Source: Lutraria lutraria (Eukaryota > Mollusca > Bivalvia > Venerida > Mactridae). From it: DNA of 64,000 nt. A program made the position numbers and the translations under genes. A model generated the notes under the pieces. It had not been told where the DNA came from, ran no database searches, and worked only from the letters and a program-made list of their open reading frames with translations. Positions 26,101-38,800 of this stretch are shown piece by piece. Numbering within the stretch: the first letter of the stretch is position 1; the number at the start of each line of letters is the position of its first letter. The stretch is from positions 33,148,199 through 33,212,198 of the forward strand of contig OZ026840.1 in NCBI GenBank assembly GCA_964023205.1, given 5' to 3'.

Positions 26101-28617
26101 ATGACATTTTCATACTACCAAGCTATAAAGTTTGAACGGGTAATTTAGTATTTGATTAAATGCGTATTTAATTCGTATTTCCAGCTTTAAATGACATGAA
26201 ATGCTACGACACGGACAGTTATCTTCAATATACAGGGAAATGGGACATGGCCGTCAACTACTTTTCATGTCAAAGATGGGACTCCCAGACCCCACACTCT
26301 CATACAGTAAATGACCCAGAACTCTTTCCAGACGATCACTTGCAGATGCGGCGAACTACTGCCGTGATCCAGATGATTCTGGTTACCTTTGGTGCTATAC
26401 AATGGACCCAAGTTTACGATGGGTGTCTTGTGGAGTGAGGAAATGTACGTTCAATTTTTGCTGTATTCATTACTAAGATATGATTCCATGTCATTGACTA
26501 ATAATACATAGCATAATAATTATTATTATCTATACAAAATTTAACAAAATACTGAACTCATACCGATAAAATTGAAACCAGGCCTTTGAACTAACGTATA
26601 TCATACCTAATACATTAATGGAAAGTTTTTTGTTTAAAAATTTGTACATTGAACAAGATTATTTCCAATTCTTTTTGTTCATTTCATTTCCGTCACCAAA
26701 CAATGGTGCTCACCAAACGTTTGTTTTTGGCGTATTCGATTACATCTAAATGTAACGTCAAAGCATAGATGTTTAACGAAGTATTGTGAATAAGCTAATC
26801 ATGCCCATTCACGGATGCTACGGTTCGACACACCTGTGTTTTTTTTTTCTTAGAAATATCTTCCTGGTGTGTCCCCTGTTTACATGCATTTTCAAAATTA
26901 TGACTCGATAGCAAAACATACTGTTCATATCATGCACTGGAGATTATTATTGCTTTGTATGACTTTATAGAATCTGCATGTACAGTATGTAAAATTTCGA
27001 TATTAAAATATGGCCCCAATGTCATTTTGAATTAAAATGAAAAATATTGAAAACTAGTCCACAAAGTATAATTTATAATTAGATCATCTTAATTAAAGTA
27101 TATACATTCAGTTAAAATTTAAGTAACAAGATATACGCAATAATTTGAAAAAGGTATAGAATTTAATTGTTACTTTCCTACTCATTTGATCGTTATTCAC
27201 TTGAGTTGTAACAAAAACTGTCTCGGTAATTTAATGGACATGGTTGTTTTCACCCGTTATCAGAATGAAATAAAGTGTTTCAGAACATTTTATTTGACTG
27301 TTTTCCTGTACAAATTTAGCGGATTTTTCGATGATTTGGCGCATGCTCAATGGCGTCTCCTATTTAAGACGATCGGCTTAGGAAGACTAACGGAGCATCT
27401 GTAAAAAATCCGTATTTTTCCGATTTGTTTGTTTACGGATGACATTATAAGGATCCTCAAAGTTTTCGACAATTGAATGAATTAAAAAAAACATCCAAAG
27501 TTCAATATTAATTACAATTAAGGCACCTAAGTATACTACTTAACATGGTGTCAATAATTATATTTACACTTTAGTATTAAGGTGGTAGCTTATCAGCTTT
27601 TATGGTGTGTATAATGTATATAATTATATTGTGTCATGAACAGGTTCGCCGACCGACGTGACTTGTTATGATGGGTCATCAACTAATTCTTACATGGGTA
27701 CCTGGAACAAGACAAAATCTGGGAAAGTGTGTCAGAGATGGGACAGTCTGTATCCACACTCTCATACACTTACAGAGGGTATGTTTAACGAAGATTCACT
27801 GAAAGATGTCGAGAACTACTGTCGTGATCCCACAGATTCCGGAGAGCTGTGGTGTTACACAACTGACCCCGGAACCTCTAAAGAGACATGTGGGATAGGG
27901 AAGTGTTCAGGAGGCAAGTAGAAATAGACTCCGTTGTTGCCTCAGACGGCAGTATGTCATCAAAAACTCAATGCATGATAAATATATTTGGGAACAGGCC
28001 CCGTTATTATAAAACTTGCGAACAATCACCGAGCTCAAATCTCATTTGGAACCATTTTCGATGTATTATTGATGAAAAGATAGAGCTTAAACATATAATA
28101 TTTAAATATCGGTTCTGATCAATGCTAGTAACTATAGTAAGCTGACACGCAGACTAATGCATCAATAATATCTTTATTGTTCCGATCATCATTTATTAGA
28201 TGCATACCCGGTGCCAGACCGCACTTAATTAAAAAAAAACATTTGAAAATTCCGCCCGAAAAACACACGGTTTACATTGCAGTAATTCTGAATTCAATTT
28301 TGCAGCTTCATGTAGGCATATAAATGGAAAGATTCCAAAAACGATGTGGCGATATAAGTGTCATATGTTCGTTTGAGTACTCTCCCGTTCACATACATGT
28401 ATATACCAACAACTTTCTTCAAGGGTGACTTCAAGATAAATTTTCACCAAACTCAACCCCTAAAAATTTAGTAAATGATATCACAGATTATCCCTGCTAA
28501 AGACGTTTAAATACTCGTTTACTTCGTTTTTTTTTAGAAAACACGTGTCAAACATATTTGGATGAGACGATGTATGAAGGATTAGGTCGATCTAAATACT
28601 ACACCAAGGATCCGTGA
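23151..28617 (+). pseudogene. Secreted four-kringle protein, copy A, two frameshifts
   Basis: Six exons match copy B: 23151-23370 (signal peptide MSSTRLMMALWNFGILLLSS and the apple/PAN-like half domain), 23825-24091 (kringle 1), 25457-25733 (kringle 2), 26185-26444 (kringle 3), 27644-27913 (kringle 4) and 28538-28617 (tail ending SKYYTKDP). Kringles are three-disulfide modules used for protein binding in secreted proteins. All internal junctions are phase 1, the usual kringle arrangement. Kringle 2 carries a 4-bp ACGT tandem duplication (25513-25520), so its frame ends at 25654-25656. Kringle 3 has a net 1-bp loss near 26337-26342. Downstream exons remain well preserved, so this is either a very recent pseudogene, a loss-of-function allele, or two assembly errors. 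If translated it would give the signal peptide, the half PAN domain, kringle 1 and a broken kringle 2. Function is unknown. Confidence 0.75.
24259..24479 (+). pseudogene. Transposed fragment of SRRD exon 6 plus intron
   Basis: About 221 bp are a near-identical inverted copy of 17366-17587 (under ten differences by eye). The copy holds the SRRD exon 6 3' part from CGKALYNNVLWSNWG to FSRMIE, its GTTTGT splice donor, and about 120 bp of the following intron. Because intron is included, it came from DNA and not from mRNA. It sits in kringle copy A intron 2, in the sense orientation of that gene, and is absent at the matching place in copy B. Confidence 0.85.
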
Positions 28618-28781
28618 TGATAATACATGTACAGTTATATTATAATTTATATACATGTATATAGCGCAAGCAGTACCAAAAACTTTCGTACCCGTGCACT
28701 TGCTAGTTTCTTTCTTGTGCTTACATCAAACATCTGTAAGAGTGAATCTGGTAGATACATATTGTACATACATGTATGTGA

Positions 28782-28787
28782 AATAAA
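28782..28787 (+). promoter_or_regulatory. Candidate polyadenylation signal, kringle copy A
   Basis: AATAAA lies 165 nt past the stop codon. The aligned position in copy B reads AAATGATC, so the hexamer is not conserved there. Confidence 0.45.
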
Positions 28788-28899
28788 CAATCAACTCTCC
28801 CAAAACAGTTTAATTAATACTTAAACTTAGATAACAAACGATCACAAGAAAAGTTTTTATTCATCTGATAAAAACAATATTAATGTACATGTATGTTAT

Positions 28900-31800
28900 T
28901 GTTGGTTTATAATGGATTACATAATTACTAGCAATAATTATGTTAAGTTTGCGTAGCCAGTGCTCCTGGTGAAACCAACATGCACTTCTGCAAAATGGCC
29001 TTTACTTTACCATTACTTGTATGTAACAAACGAAGCACAACAACTTCACGTATGTGCAATGCCGGACGGCGTGGTGTTTATTTTGGCGACCAACAAAACA
29101 GCAAAAGAATTGAACATGGAATTTATATACAAAGGTATCAATCATGGTATATATACTCAGCTGTATCATTGAAAAACTCTAGTGTGCAAACTGAATCGCC
29201 CAGGAACAACCCGAGATCAAAACCCTTAAAAATTACGGGAAAAATCTCTGGAAACCTGTATCCCATACCAAGTTCCCGACTGCAGAGCATACTAATGGGG
29301 CCACGCTCTGTGCATGTAATTGTGAAATTAAGTTTCGACAGTACAAAATGGTTATACAAAAATGTTCAAAATTATAATAACCGAACTTGTTTTTAGACGT
29401 GAAACATCTAGAATACTACTGAAATTGAACTTGTGGAGAGCGACCAATTACGCATCATACCGCTAGTGCGCGACTGTATAAAACACCCTTAGCAATATGC
29501 TACGCGAAAAGACAAATAGTTCACACTATATTCTATGGAACCGCGTGAAATTAATAATACTGTGTGAATCTGAGTTGAAATTAGTACAAATATTGTAATG
29601 CCAAACATGTCCTTCTACCCAGCTTCATATCCAAAACCTTTATATTCATTGGGCATATAAATGTTTGTTCCGGTTAAATGCTCATTAAAAAAGAATGGAT
29701 TGATATATACAGGTACATTTTTATCTATTATTCTTGAAACTATGCTGAAAAGATGGTCCTATAATCGCTCACCACAAAAAAGAAAAAATGCGAAATCAAC
29801 TGACCTTGGGCCGGGATTTGAACAAACTTGAAAGAGGTCTACTAGACAAATGCTTCATCCCAAATATCATAACTCAAAGATTTTTAAAATGTTCCCATAT
29901 GAGCCTATGTTTGTTCTTTCATAAACCGTTTTGAGCAGTCAGTTGTCAGGTCAGTTAATATTCATGATATCATTGAAAACAACAATAGCTTACCATTTAT
30001 ATCAAGGTCGGCCTGGAAGAACCTCTAGTCTGAATGTCCAGATTTACGTCGCACAGCAGCCCACTTAGAGCAAGGCACCTGTCCGTCAAAAAGTAACGTG
30101 AAAGTTGTATTTAGAGGTATATTAATGTAGCACCAATCTTAAATGACGAATCACTAAAAGTTAGATGCAGTGATCCATTGGTATCCCTTGCAGACTTAAT
30201 CATTGTACCGCGTAGTGATTTGGATAGTTACATTTTGTTTATCAAGCGTCATATTAATGTTTTAGATCTAGCAAATGCTACAGAGCATGTGACAGTTGTC
30301 ATGTGTGTACTTCCCTTATGGCGCAGTCTTCCGAAGATCTACCAGAATGCGTAGGTGTAAATTTCGCAATTGGCGACTTGAAATGAAATCGGCAACTCAT
30401 ACGTGTTGTTCGCGAAACAGTCTCATCCTATACTTCTGCGATGAGAAACATGACATTTACGTCATAACTTGCTATGTCTCATGCTTGGGTTGCATCCCAT
30501 GGATGGTCCCAACGCAGTTGTCAGTGTAGATTCTGCCCCTGAACAATGATCAGTATCAGTAATGATCAATTAAAAAATAAGGAACTGGTTATACCAGCAC
30601 AAAGAGCTGAGAAAAAGACACATTCCTTTAATATAAATTGAGTTCCATTAAACCAGATTACTCAAACTGACATTTCACAGCAAGGGAGACAACTCAAACA
30701 AAGAACACAGTATCAGATAGATTTACCTCCCTTGGAACTAAATCAACCGCATGAAAAGAGTCATGTATCTAAATAAGTGCATGTTGGTAAAATACATGAC
30801 ATATTCAAATGCATAGAATTAAACCCGCGTATCCGCTAACCAATGAAATAGAGCGCCTGTGTTGCTGTTCTGTACATCGAGTTTCCGTAAAAATAGTTTT
30901 ACCGTTTCGATAGATAGGTCTTTTGCAATAAACTACCATCGATGTATGTGTTTTGTGCCTTTTTAACATTATCTTGATATCACAGGGCGAATTTTTATCT
31001 AATCATATTGATTTATACTTGACATAAAATGGCGACGTAAACATCGAGTTCATGTCGGGTAACCTGCGGAGGAATGTTTAAACTGCTGCTTAATTACGAT
31101 TAATATAATTCGAGTCGCTAAATATGAACGTAAAATATTGTTTGTGGACCTACAATAATAGCCAAAGAGTTTTTTATGCAAACTTATTTAAAATTACGTG
31201 ATCACATTTGAATATCGTGCAAAATCGGGTTCAATTATTGAATTATAGACCTTACTTTTTTAATCATATACATGTTTGTTGTGTCAGGGTATTTTTTATT
31301 CGAATGACTCTGATTTTGTTTAATGCGTTGATGTACTGTTGTGTTGAAATCAGCAGTATTGATGTTGATATTGTTCACGAGTTGTGTATAAAGAGCAATT
31401 TCATGTGCTGTTAAACATTTCAATGATTTTTTTGATTTTTTTAAATGGTATGAGAGTAAAGCGTACGTCCTTCTTCAGCGTCAAAGACACATATGACCTG
31501 CATTATATATAAATGTTAAGTCGGTCCATTAGTGTAAATGTTAAAAATATTTCCATTGGTACGAATTATAACTATTTGCTTCGTATGGGAAAAAATCACG
31601 TTCCCACGGTGCTTTCAGTACTTTGATTTTTATTTTGTATACATTATAGCACGTGTCCTGTGTGTACACATTATAGCACGTGTCCTGTGTGTACACATTA
31701 TAGCACGTGTCCTGTGTGTACACATTATAGCACGTGTCCTGTGTGTACACATTGCAGCCATTCGTAACTCCTCGGACGTTCCCGAAACAGAGAAATACGC

Positions 31801-32450
31801 CTCGTACGTAAGTGTAGGTACGTTTTCAGGCGAACCATGGGCTGTCCCGTCTAATCGTTTTTAATGGCATATACATGTATATACATACTGTTAAAGCCCC
31901 ATAAGCTTTTTGCTATGGAAAAATATATGCAAAAAAAAACAATTGCTGATATTATCCCAAGATAATTATTACCGACGAAACGAGCCCTATTTCTTCTTAA
32001 AACACTCATTTCACTGTGATGTTTGCTTTTGTAAACTTGAAATATGTAGAGCGCGTGACGTCACTAGACACGACGTGTACATAACTTGATGCGGGAAACG
32101 TGTTGTATTTATTTCAATGATATTGAAAAAAATACAATATTGGTTTTTGAAACATTTTTTCTTGCTATTAAGTATACACTGAGGAAAACACTCCGGATTC
32201 CTCTGTTATAGGATTAACAGAAACTATTTCGACCGATAAATTTATATGCTAATGGGGCTTTAAGGGTATAATAGTATCTTTCATTTGACATAGCTTTTAA
32301 CTTGCTCCAATAGATGTAATATGGATATTAATTTTCATCCTCGGGCCGTTTCCTCTCACTAATCGCCTATACTGCATTTATTTTACAATTTATAAGCTAA
32401 GTACTGTTTCTGCTACCATGGATACATACTATGAATATTAGATTGTGCAA
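28900..32450. other. Spacer between kringle copies A and B
   Basis: No exon is supported. Parts of 28900-29790 resemble 19430-19900 from the SRRD intron (GATTACATAATTACTAGCAA, then CCAGTGCT.CTGG, and later CTTCTACCCAGCTT...CTATTATTCTTGAAAC). A 27-bp minisatellite lies at 31641-31753. The rest (about 29800-31640 and 31760-32450) shows nothing I recognise. Confidence 0.5.
31641..31753. repeat. 27-bp minisatellite with CACGTG in each unit
   Basis: Four head-to-tail perfect copies of a 27-bp unit (starting ACATTATAGCACGTGTCCTG) at 31641, 31668, 31695 and 31722, then a 5-base stub. The unit length is a multiple of three, so repetitive ORFs appear on both strands; they are by-products. Each unit carries the E-box hexamer CACGTG. 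Confidence 0.95.
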
Positions 32451-32838
32451 TGAAATAAATAAAAATACAAATTGTAAGTAGAATATATAATCATCTGTAC
32501 TTCATGATCCTCTCATTAATCGATACAATTATATTATAAATGCACTTTCAATCATTTAAATAATTTAAGTACTGCTAAACTAACAGTTTCTCATAACAAT
32601 TAAATCATGTAAATTGATGCATTTTAATCAGAATGCGAAAAACACGTGATGTCCCAGCCATTACAATACAAACATGTTTATTTGGTATTTCTATGCATAT
32701 CATGTGACTAATTAATCATTTACGAAAGTCATCGAACAGTGCTTAGATCTGAGTTTTAGTTTTGTTCAGTCATTTCATGATCGCGCATGTCATCGATCGA
32801 TTACCGCGACCTGTATAACTGGTACTAATACGTCTAGT

Positions 32839-32877
32839 CACTCATAATCTGCGCGTGAAGGTGTATTAGCAGTAAAA
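32839..32877 (+). promoter_or_regulatory. Conserved 5' leader of kringle copy B
   Basis: Counterpart of 23112-23150, nearly identical directly up to the ATG. Probably the 5' UTR or core promoter retained in both copies. Confidence 0.45.
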
Positions 32878-35800
32878 ATGTCATCTACCCGATTAATGAT
32901 GGCTCTTTGGAACTTTGGAATTCTATTACTAAGCAGCCTTGCTTTTCTTATAAATGGAGAGAGGTACAGAGTGACCGACTTAGAAGTAACCAACGTTAAT
33001 AGGATGTTTGTATCAACAGATGTTGGAAATGTTGTCCAGTGTGCTCGGAAATGTCATGCCACGAATTGCACATCTTTTACTTACGGCGATAAACTAGGTA
33101 AGATTATCAATGACAAATTATGTTGGCAATGTTAATACAATACATTTTAATGACTATGAATTGATTTCGTGCTGATTATTTCAACTTAAAATCCAGAAAA
33201 CTGTACGACGAAAATTCGCGATACCAGAGTCAGTTAATTCTTATTTTATGTCGAAAGCAACGGGTCTAAAGTTTTTTTAAAAAAAGGACTTAGCAGAATC
33301 ATAAGCTTATATTGAGACATTGGCCATGGTAGTTAAACTTCATGACAGACACATGTATATAGATTAATGTACTATCAATTTCATCATTGTTGATAATTTA
33401 ACAATTGTTCAGCCTGCCATGGCCGTCACTCACTTGGCACGCATGCATGTTTATGCGGACCAAAGACTACTACGCTTTTCTTCATCCGCCACACAAAGTT
33501 TGTTATACTAGTTCCCTTTCTATGTTGCAGTGCAAATCTTTGAAAGTTCAGTTTCCATTTGTACTTTCAGTACTTTGATTTTGTTAATGAAAGAAAAATA
33601 TCAGATTTGAGCTTGAACTTTTTTCGTAGCATGCTTATTCTAAGTCATGTGTTTGTTTTGTATCTTAATGATCCACTTATTTAAAGCTTCTGGTGAAGCA
33701 GAATGCTATCAAACAACACCAAGCTCGTACACTGGACGCCAAGCACGCACAATTAGTGGAGAAATATGCCAACGTTGGGACGCACAGACGCCTCATAGCC
33801 ATTCAAAGGCCCAGTCGTCATACTTTCCTGATATTTCTGTGACAGATGCACATAATTTCTGTCGTGATCCTGATGGCGAGATGGCACCCTGGTGTTACAC
33901 AATGAATCCTGATTTAAGATGGGAAGTTTGTCCAGTAATGTCATGTGACTATGGTAAGTAGGTTTTAACGTTTGAATAATCGAGAGCAACTAAATATAGC
34001 TCTTGGGAAATACGCAAGAACGTCTGGTATGCTGTTGTAGCAAATAGCTGGTTAATGTCCAGAATCTAAGATAAGGATTTAAGGCTTAAAAAGAATTATT
34101 GTTTGTTTCTGGTTACACTACCCTAATTTCCCCTGTTACCATTGACTCTGTATAAGTCCCGAGAAACGTTAAGGCCACGATAAGGTTCCCAAACGAGGTA
34201 TTTTCTTCATATATATAGAAAACACAAATCTATTATACTGATTTGAAGACTAATAAGTAATAAACACAATGTGTGATTAAAACACACGCAATCTGTCATA
34301 TATGTTAAATATTTTTTCCTTGAAGATTGACATAACAAGCCCGGTTTGTTTACAAATACGGCGCTAAATGTATTCCGACTGTATTTCCGTCACTTGCCGG
34401 ATAATACGAAGGATTTTGTGCGTATCGTCCGATCATTGACGAAGAGTTTTCGGAATTGTTCGGGAAATTTAAACGTAAACAATATTTAGTATTTTGTACG
34501 GAGTTTTCAGTTGCTTATTTCTCAATGAAGGAACGGCGACCTGAGATCAGAATCTGATACAGGTCCCTTCTGTACCATTTTTGGCATATTTTAATATCTC
34601 AGTATTTCAAGATTCTTTGTACATTACCAATTTTAAGCCTTATTGGGGCGTTACTATCCAATGTCTTACTTATTTACCTTCTAACAAAAAACAAACCTTC
34701 CTGCAAAAACAAATATATAAAAACTACCTTTCTATCCTATTTTAATGAGCAGGTAACTAAAAAAGAACAATACCAATCTTTTATTCAAAGTCAATGTCAC
34801 TACAATGTTTCTATTTAGATTAATGCATTATAGAACAATGCATAAAGTATCGTGGTCCGAATTCATATCACGTGCTTTAACAGTTATGAAAAAATCGAAA
34901 TCGGTTGATTTAATGGCAAGATAAACATCATAAAACTGTGTCATTAAATTGGTACTGTAAATGTAAATACATTGAACCAGGAATGCGAGGCATGTGACTA
35001 AGCCCGGCAGTCCTGTATATTCCACAGTAGGGGCCAATAAAACAGACAGGGTCAATTATAGACTAGCTTCTAATTACATAATCAGTTACTATATATGGCA
35101 TTTCATTGTCTAAACCATGCAAGTGTTTGATATATTCATTGTCATTGGTGAGTGCAAGACATTAGGTAAACGTAGTTCAGTATTGTTGGTTAAGTGATTG
35201 GTATTTTCACAAAATATTTTTTCAATACATGTATTAATTTCATACCAACGACTTATACAATATATGTAGACATAATTCAACGACATTCATTGACATATAA
35301 TGCAAGTGTCATCCCCATTCATTTGTTTCCATTATCGGTGAAACCAAAATTCAACCGGATACGTATATTCATCAAGTAAAATGTCCCAGAGAACGCATTG
35401 AATATCGGTTTTGAATGTTCATGGCTCAGGGGAAATTTACTGGTGAAAATATTGAAATGTTTGCATTGTTACCATATCCCATCATAAATACCGAATGTAG
35501 TACAGTATATAGTACAGTGTCTGAATCAGTTAAGTTTGACTAAGTGCAAGTCTGAATAATTTACATGTACGTATTTGGACATAACTGTGTAGTGCTTTCA
35601 TTGATCAGTCTGTTAATTAAATAAGTCTCGATACTAGGTCGGTTAATTGTTGATTGTCGCAATACAAATATTTTCAAAACACCAATGTTTTTCAGTCATC
35701 AGTAAATTTGAGTAACAGAAAGTTTTTTCATGTTTGTTGTATTTTTAGAATTTAAACATGAAAGATGTTACCATGACGGCCTCACATCAAAAGACTATAA

Positions 35801-38800
35801 TGGAACGTGGAGTCTTACTCAAAGTGGAAAAGTGTGCCAGAGATGGGACGCTCAATCTCCCAACAGCCACTCATATACTTCCGCTTCCGGTTTTCCAGAC
35901 GACAGTATATCGATTGCAGCGAACTATTGCCGAGACCCAAATAATTCAGGGTACACTTGGTGTTATACTGTTGAGCCGGGAACGAAATGGGAAGCATGTG
36001 ACGTCACATCCTGCACAAAATGTGAGCTTGTATGAATTCAATGTTCCCAATTCATTCTTTTTGTTGTAATAATTTATTATGCTTCCTGAAGTTGTTTGTT
36101 GCTTCTAATTTCTGTTTATTTTCAGTTCCCTTCCTGCAATTTAAATCGTTTTACGGTAAGCATACTTAAGTTCCCGATTGATATTATCAGGGATGCTATA
36201 TTACAGGGATACGCAACGGACGGAAACTGGCTGAAAAACAGTGCCTAGGGATATTCGCGCGAGAGCGCATGCGCACGCATTTACCGTTAATGTCGGTATC
36301 TAGCAGATAAAATATGGGTCAAATATTCTCTTCAATCGGCTTAAATAAATGCTGTTTTTGCATAGAGTTTTTTATATATTGATCTTAAAGTGTTAAATAT
36401 TTTACAGATGTTGTAATTTTGTTTCTAAATATTAGTGGTTCTAAAGATTTCCAAGTTTTTGTGACCGTTCGAAAATAAAACTGACGTGATAATTTGACCG
36501 AAATGGTCGCACAATAGAAAATGTCAGTTTTTTGCGACAGCTTTAGTACATGAAGATATTCTTAATTTCACGATATTTTGCCGTGATTGAAGTGTGACAT
36601 ACTTCTATATTGGCTGCATAACTATATTTTCATGTTTTATTTTGTTATAATACATAATTTCGCGATCGATTATGACCCAGTTTTTACAATTTACAAAATG
36701 GAGGCCTGATCTGACGAGGAAAATATTGCACTTTTTGCGACATCATTTGTTTGTGAAGATATACTCTATATCAAAATTTTCTTCCATAGTTTGACACTTA
36801 TACACGTCGATATTGGCGGCATGATAATATTTTCATGCTTACTATTGTAAAAGAACACAATTTCGCGGATGATTATGACCCCATTTTTACGATTCAATTC
36901 AATGGCGGCCTGATCTGACGAGGAAAATATTTCACTTTTTGCAACACCATTTGTATGTGAAGGTATACTAAACATGAAAATTTTCTTCCATATTTTGAGA
37001 CTGACATACGTCTGTATGAACGGCATAACATTAATTTCAAGAATTATTTTGCTGTAGTACCTTATTTCGCTCTCGATAATGATCCATTTTTATCAGTGCA
37101 TAGCAAAACGAAAAAGCATCATATAAGCACTAAATTACATAGATTTTAGCGCAAACCAGAAACGGTGTAACCCGAATATATTATTTGGTATGCACATATT
37201 TTCACACCTATTATTCGAAATCGTCAATTCATAACAATGGCTGGTTGAGAATCAACTGGCATGTGACAAACAATATATGTACATCAATTCCTACACGAAG
37301 CGTGTCAACAGTTTAATTTTACAGATTGAGTAAAGTCAAACAGTTTATTCATGACTCGTAGAACATTATGTACATACATAATATGAAAACATAGAATACG
37401 TGTATACATGCCTTTCCATACGGAAATATAAGATACAGATCAATTCTTTAAATATCTACTACATTTAGTCAAAGACTTGAAATAATGACGGTATATTACG
37501 TACATTATAATGCTAACAGAATTCCTTGAAGTTATTCTATATCTGTTTATAATGAAGAGAGCAATGAAGAAACATTACTTTAATCTTATTCAATATTTAT
37601 CTGGTAATGTACATCTTTAATGCTGGGTTAGTTGTAAGGTCGACCAAATTATGGTTTTATGCTAATCGCCACGAATATTTCACTGTGATCTCAGGTACTT
37701 GACTTGTTTTTGTATTTGCTAAAATAATATCAGTTTTTCAACAATGATTAATTACTGTCATGATCAATATGATGTGAATATGTTGGTTTAAATTATGACA
37801 TTAGATTTTATTGGTGGAACCCTGTTGTTTCCAATTAATGCTCACACACCGTGACCTAATGCATTCAAATGACATATGCGCAGCTGTGAAAACAATGTAG
37901 ATTTATGAAACATAGACTACCCCATACTGTTTTCCATCCGGATTTATTGATTGCTTCCTTGTAATCAGTAAAGATCGTCACCGAGATTATGATTATGACT
38001 ATACGAGGGCATATCGTACACCATTTTGGCGGAAGATTAAAAGTTACAGATTAAGTCTTTGGCTAATAAAATTGATACGCTATAATAGAGACATACATTA
38101 TGAAAAACAAAGATCAATAACAAGATAAAGTTATACGAATCAAAATTACAAATAACAAACTTTTCACCATAAAATGTATAACATACGTACATTTCTTTCG
38201 CACAAAACATTCATGATATATAGCATTTCTTTAAATAAAAGTTTAACCATGAACATTTCTTCTTCAGCTGATAAATAGAAAAACGTTCCACGATACAAAA
38301 TTAAATTTGGTCTTGAGTTGATAAATCGAACAAAACTTTCATGATATAAATATTTGTTATACAAATTTAATTAAAATGTTTAGCATTCGATCGTACATTT
38401 TTTTCATACTATATAAAAGTTTCTTTCACGAATTTAAAGTCAAATTTTAGCATTCTATCGTACATTTGTTGTCATGATATAACTTTTCTTTCACAAGTTT
38501 ATTCCGTGAAAATTTCGCCTTCAGCTGATAATTCGAAAACAAGTTTCACGATATAAAATTTAATTGTACAAAACTTTCATAATGTAATATGCTACATGTA
38601 TTTCAATTTTTCATACATATTTTCATGATATAATCGTTTCTTTTAAAAATTCAATTTAAATAAAAAAAATAGCAGTGAAAATTAATTTCGTCTTGAGCCA
38701 GGTGTAGCATCACTGCTTGAGCTCATAAATCGAACAAAACTTTCATAATGTAAACATTTCTTTCCTACAAAATTTGCATAATATAAGCATTTCTTTCTCA

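Larger units (their letters stand above)
22380..28900 (+). repeat. Tandem segmental duplication, unit A
   Basis: This block (promoter side, six exons, introns and 3' UTR of kringle copy A) is homologous to 32450-42630. Outer limits are approximate and set by where similarity fades. Exons differ at only a few bases, but introns differ by many substitutions and large insertions. Unit B is longer mainly because of a 2.9-kb transposon (36186-39051). Confidence 0.85.

Noticed and set aside
27914..27921. Reading kringle 4 of copy A to the in-frame TAG as the normal protein end
   Set aside because: The GC-AG donor just before it, plus a downstream tail exon similar in both copies, fits better, although intron retention cannot be excluded.
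30296..30529. 77-residue ORF between the kringle genes
   Set aside because: No recognisable domain, no paired splice or promoter signals, and no counterpart near the other copy.
31538..31864. Repetitive ORFs on both strands (HIIARVLCV / CYNVYTQDT)
   Set aside because: By-product of a 27-bp minisatellite whose length is a multiple of three.
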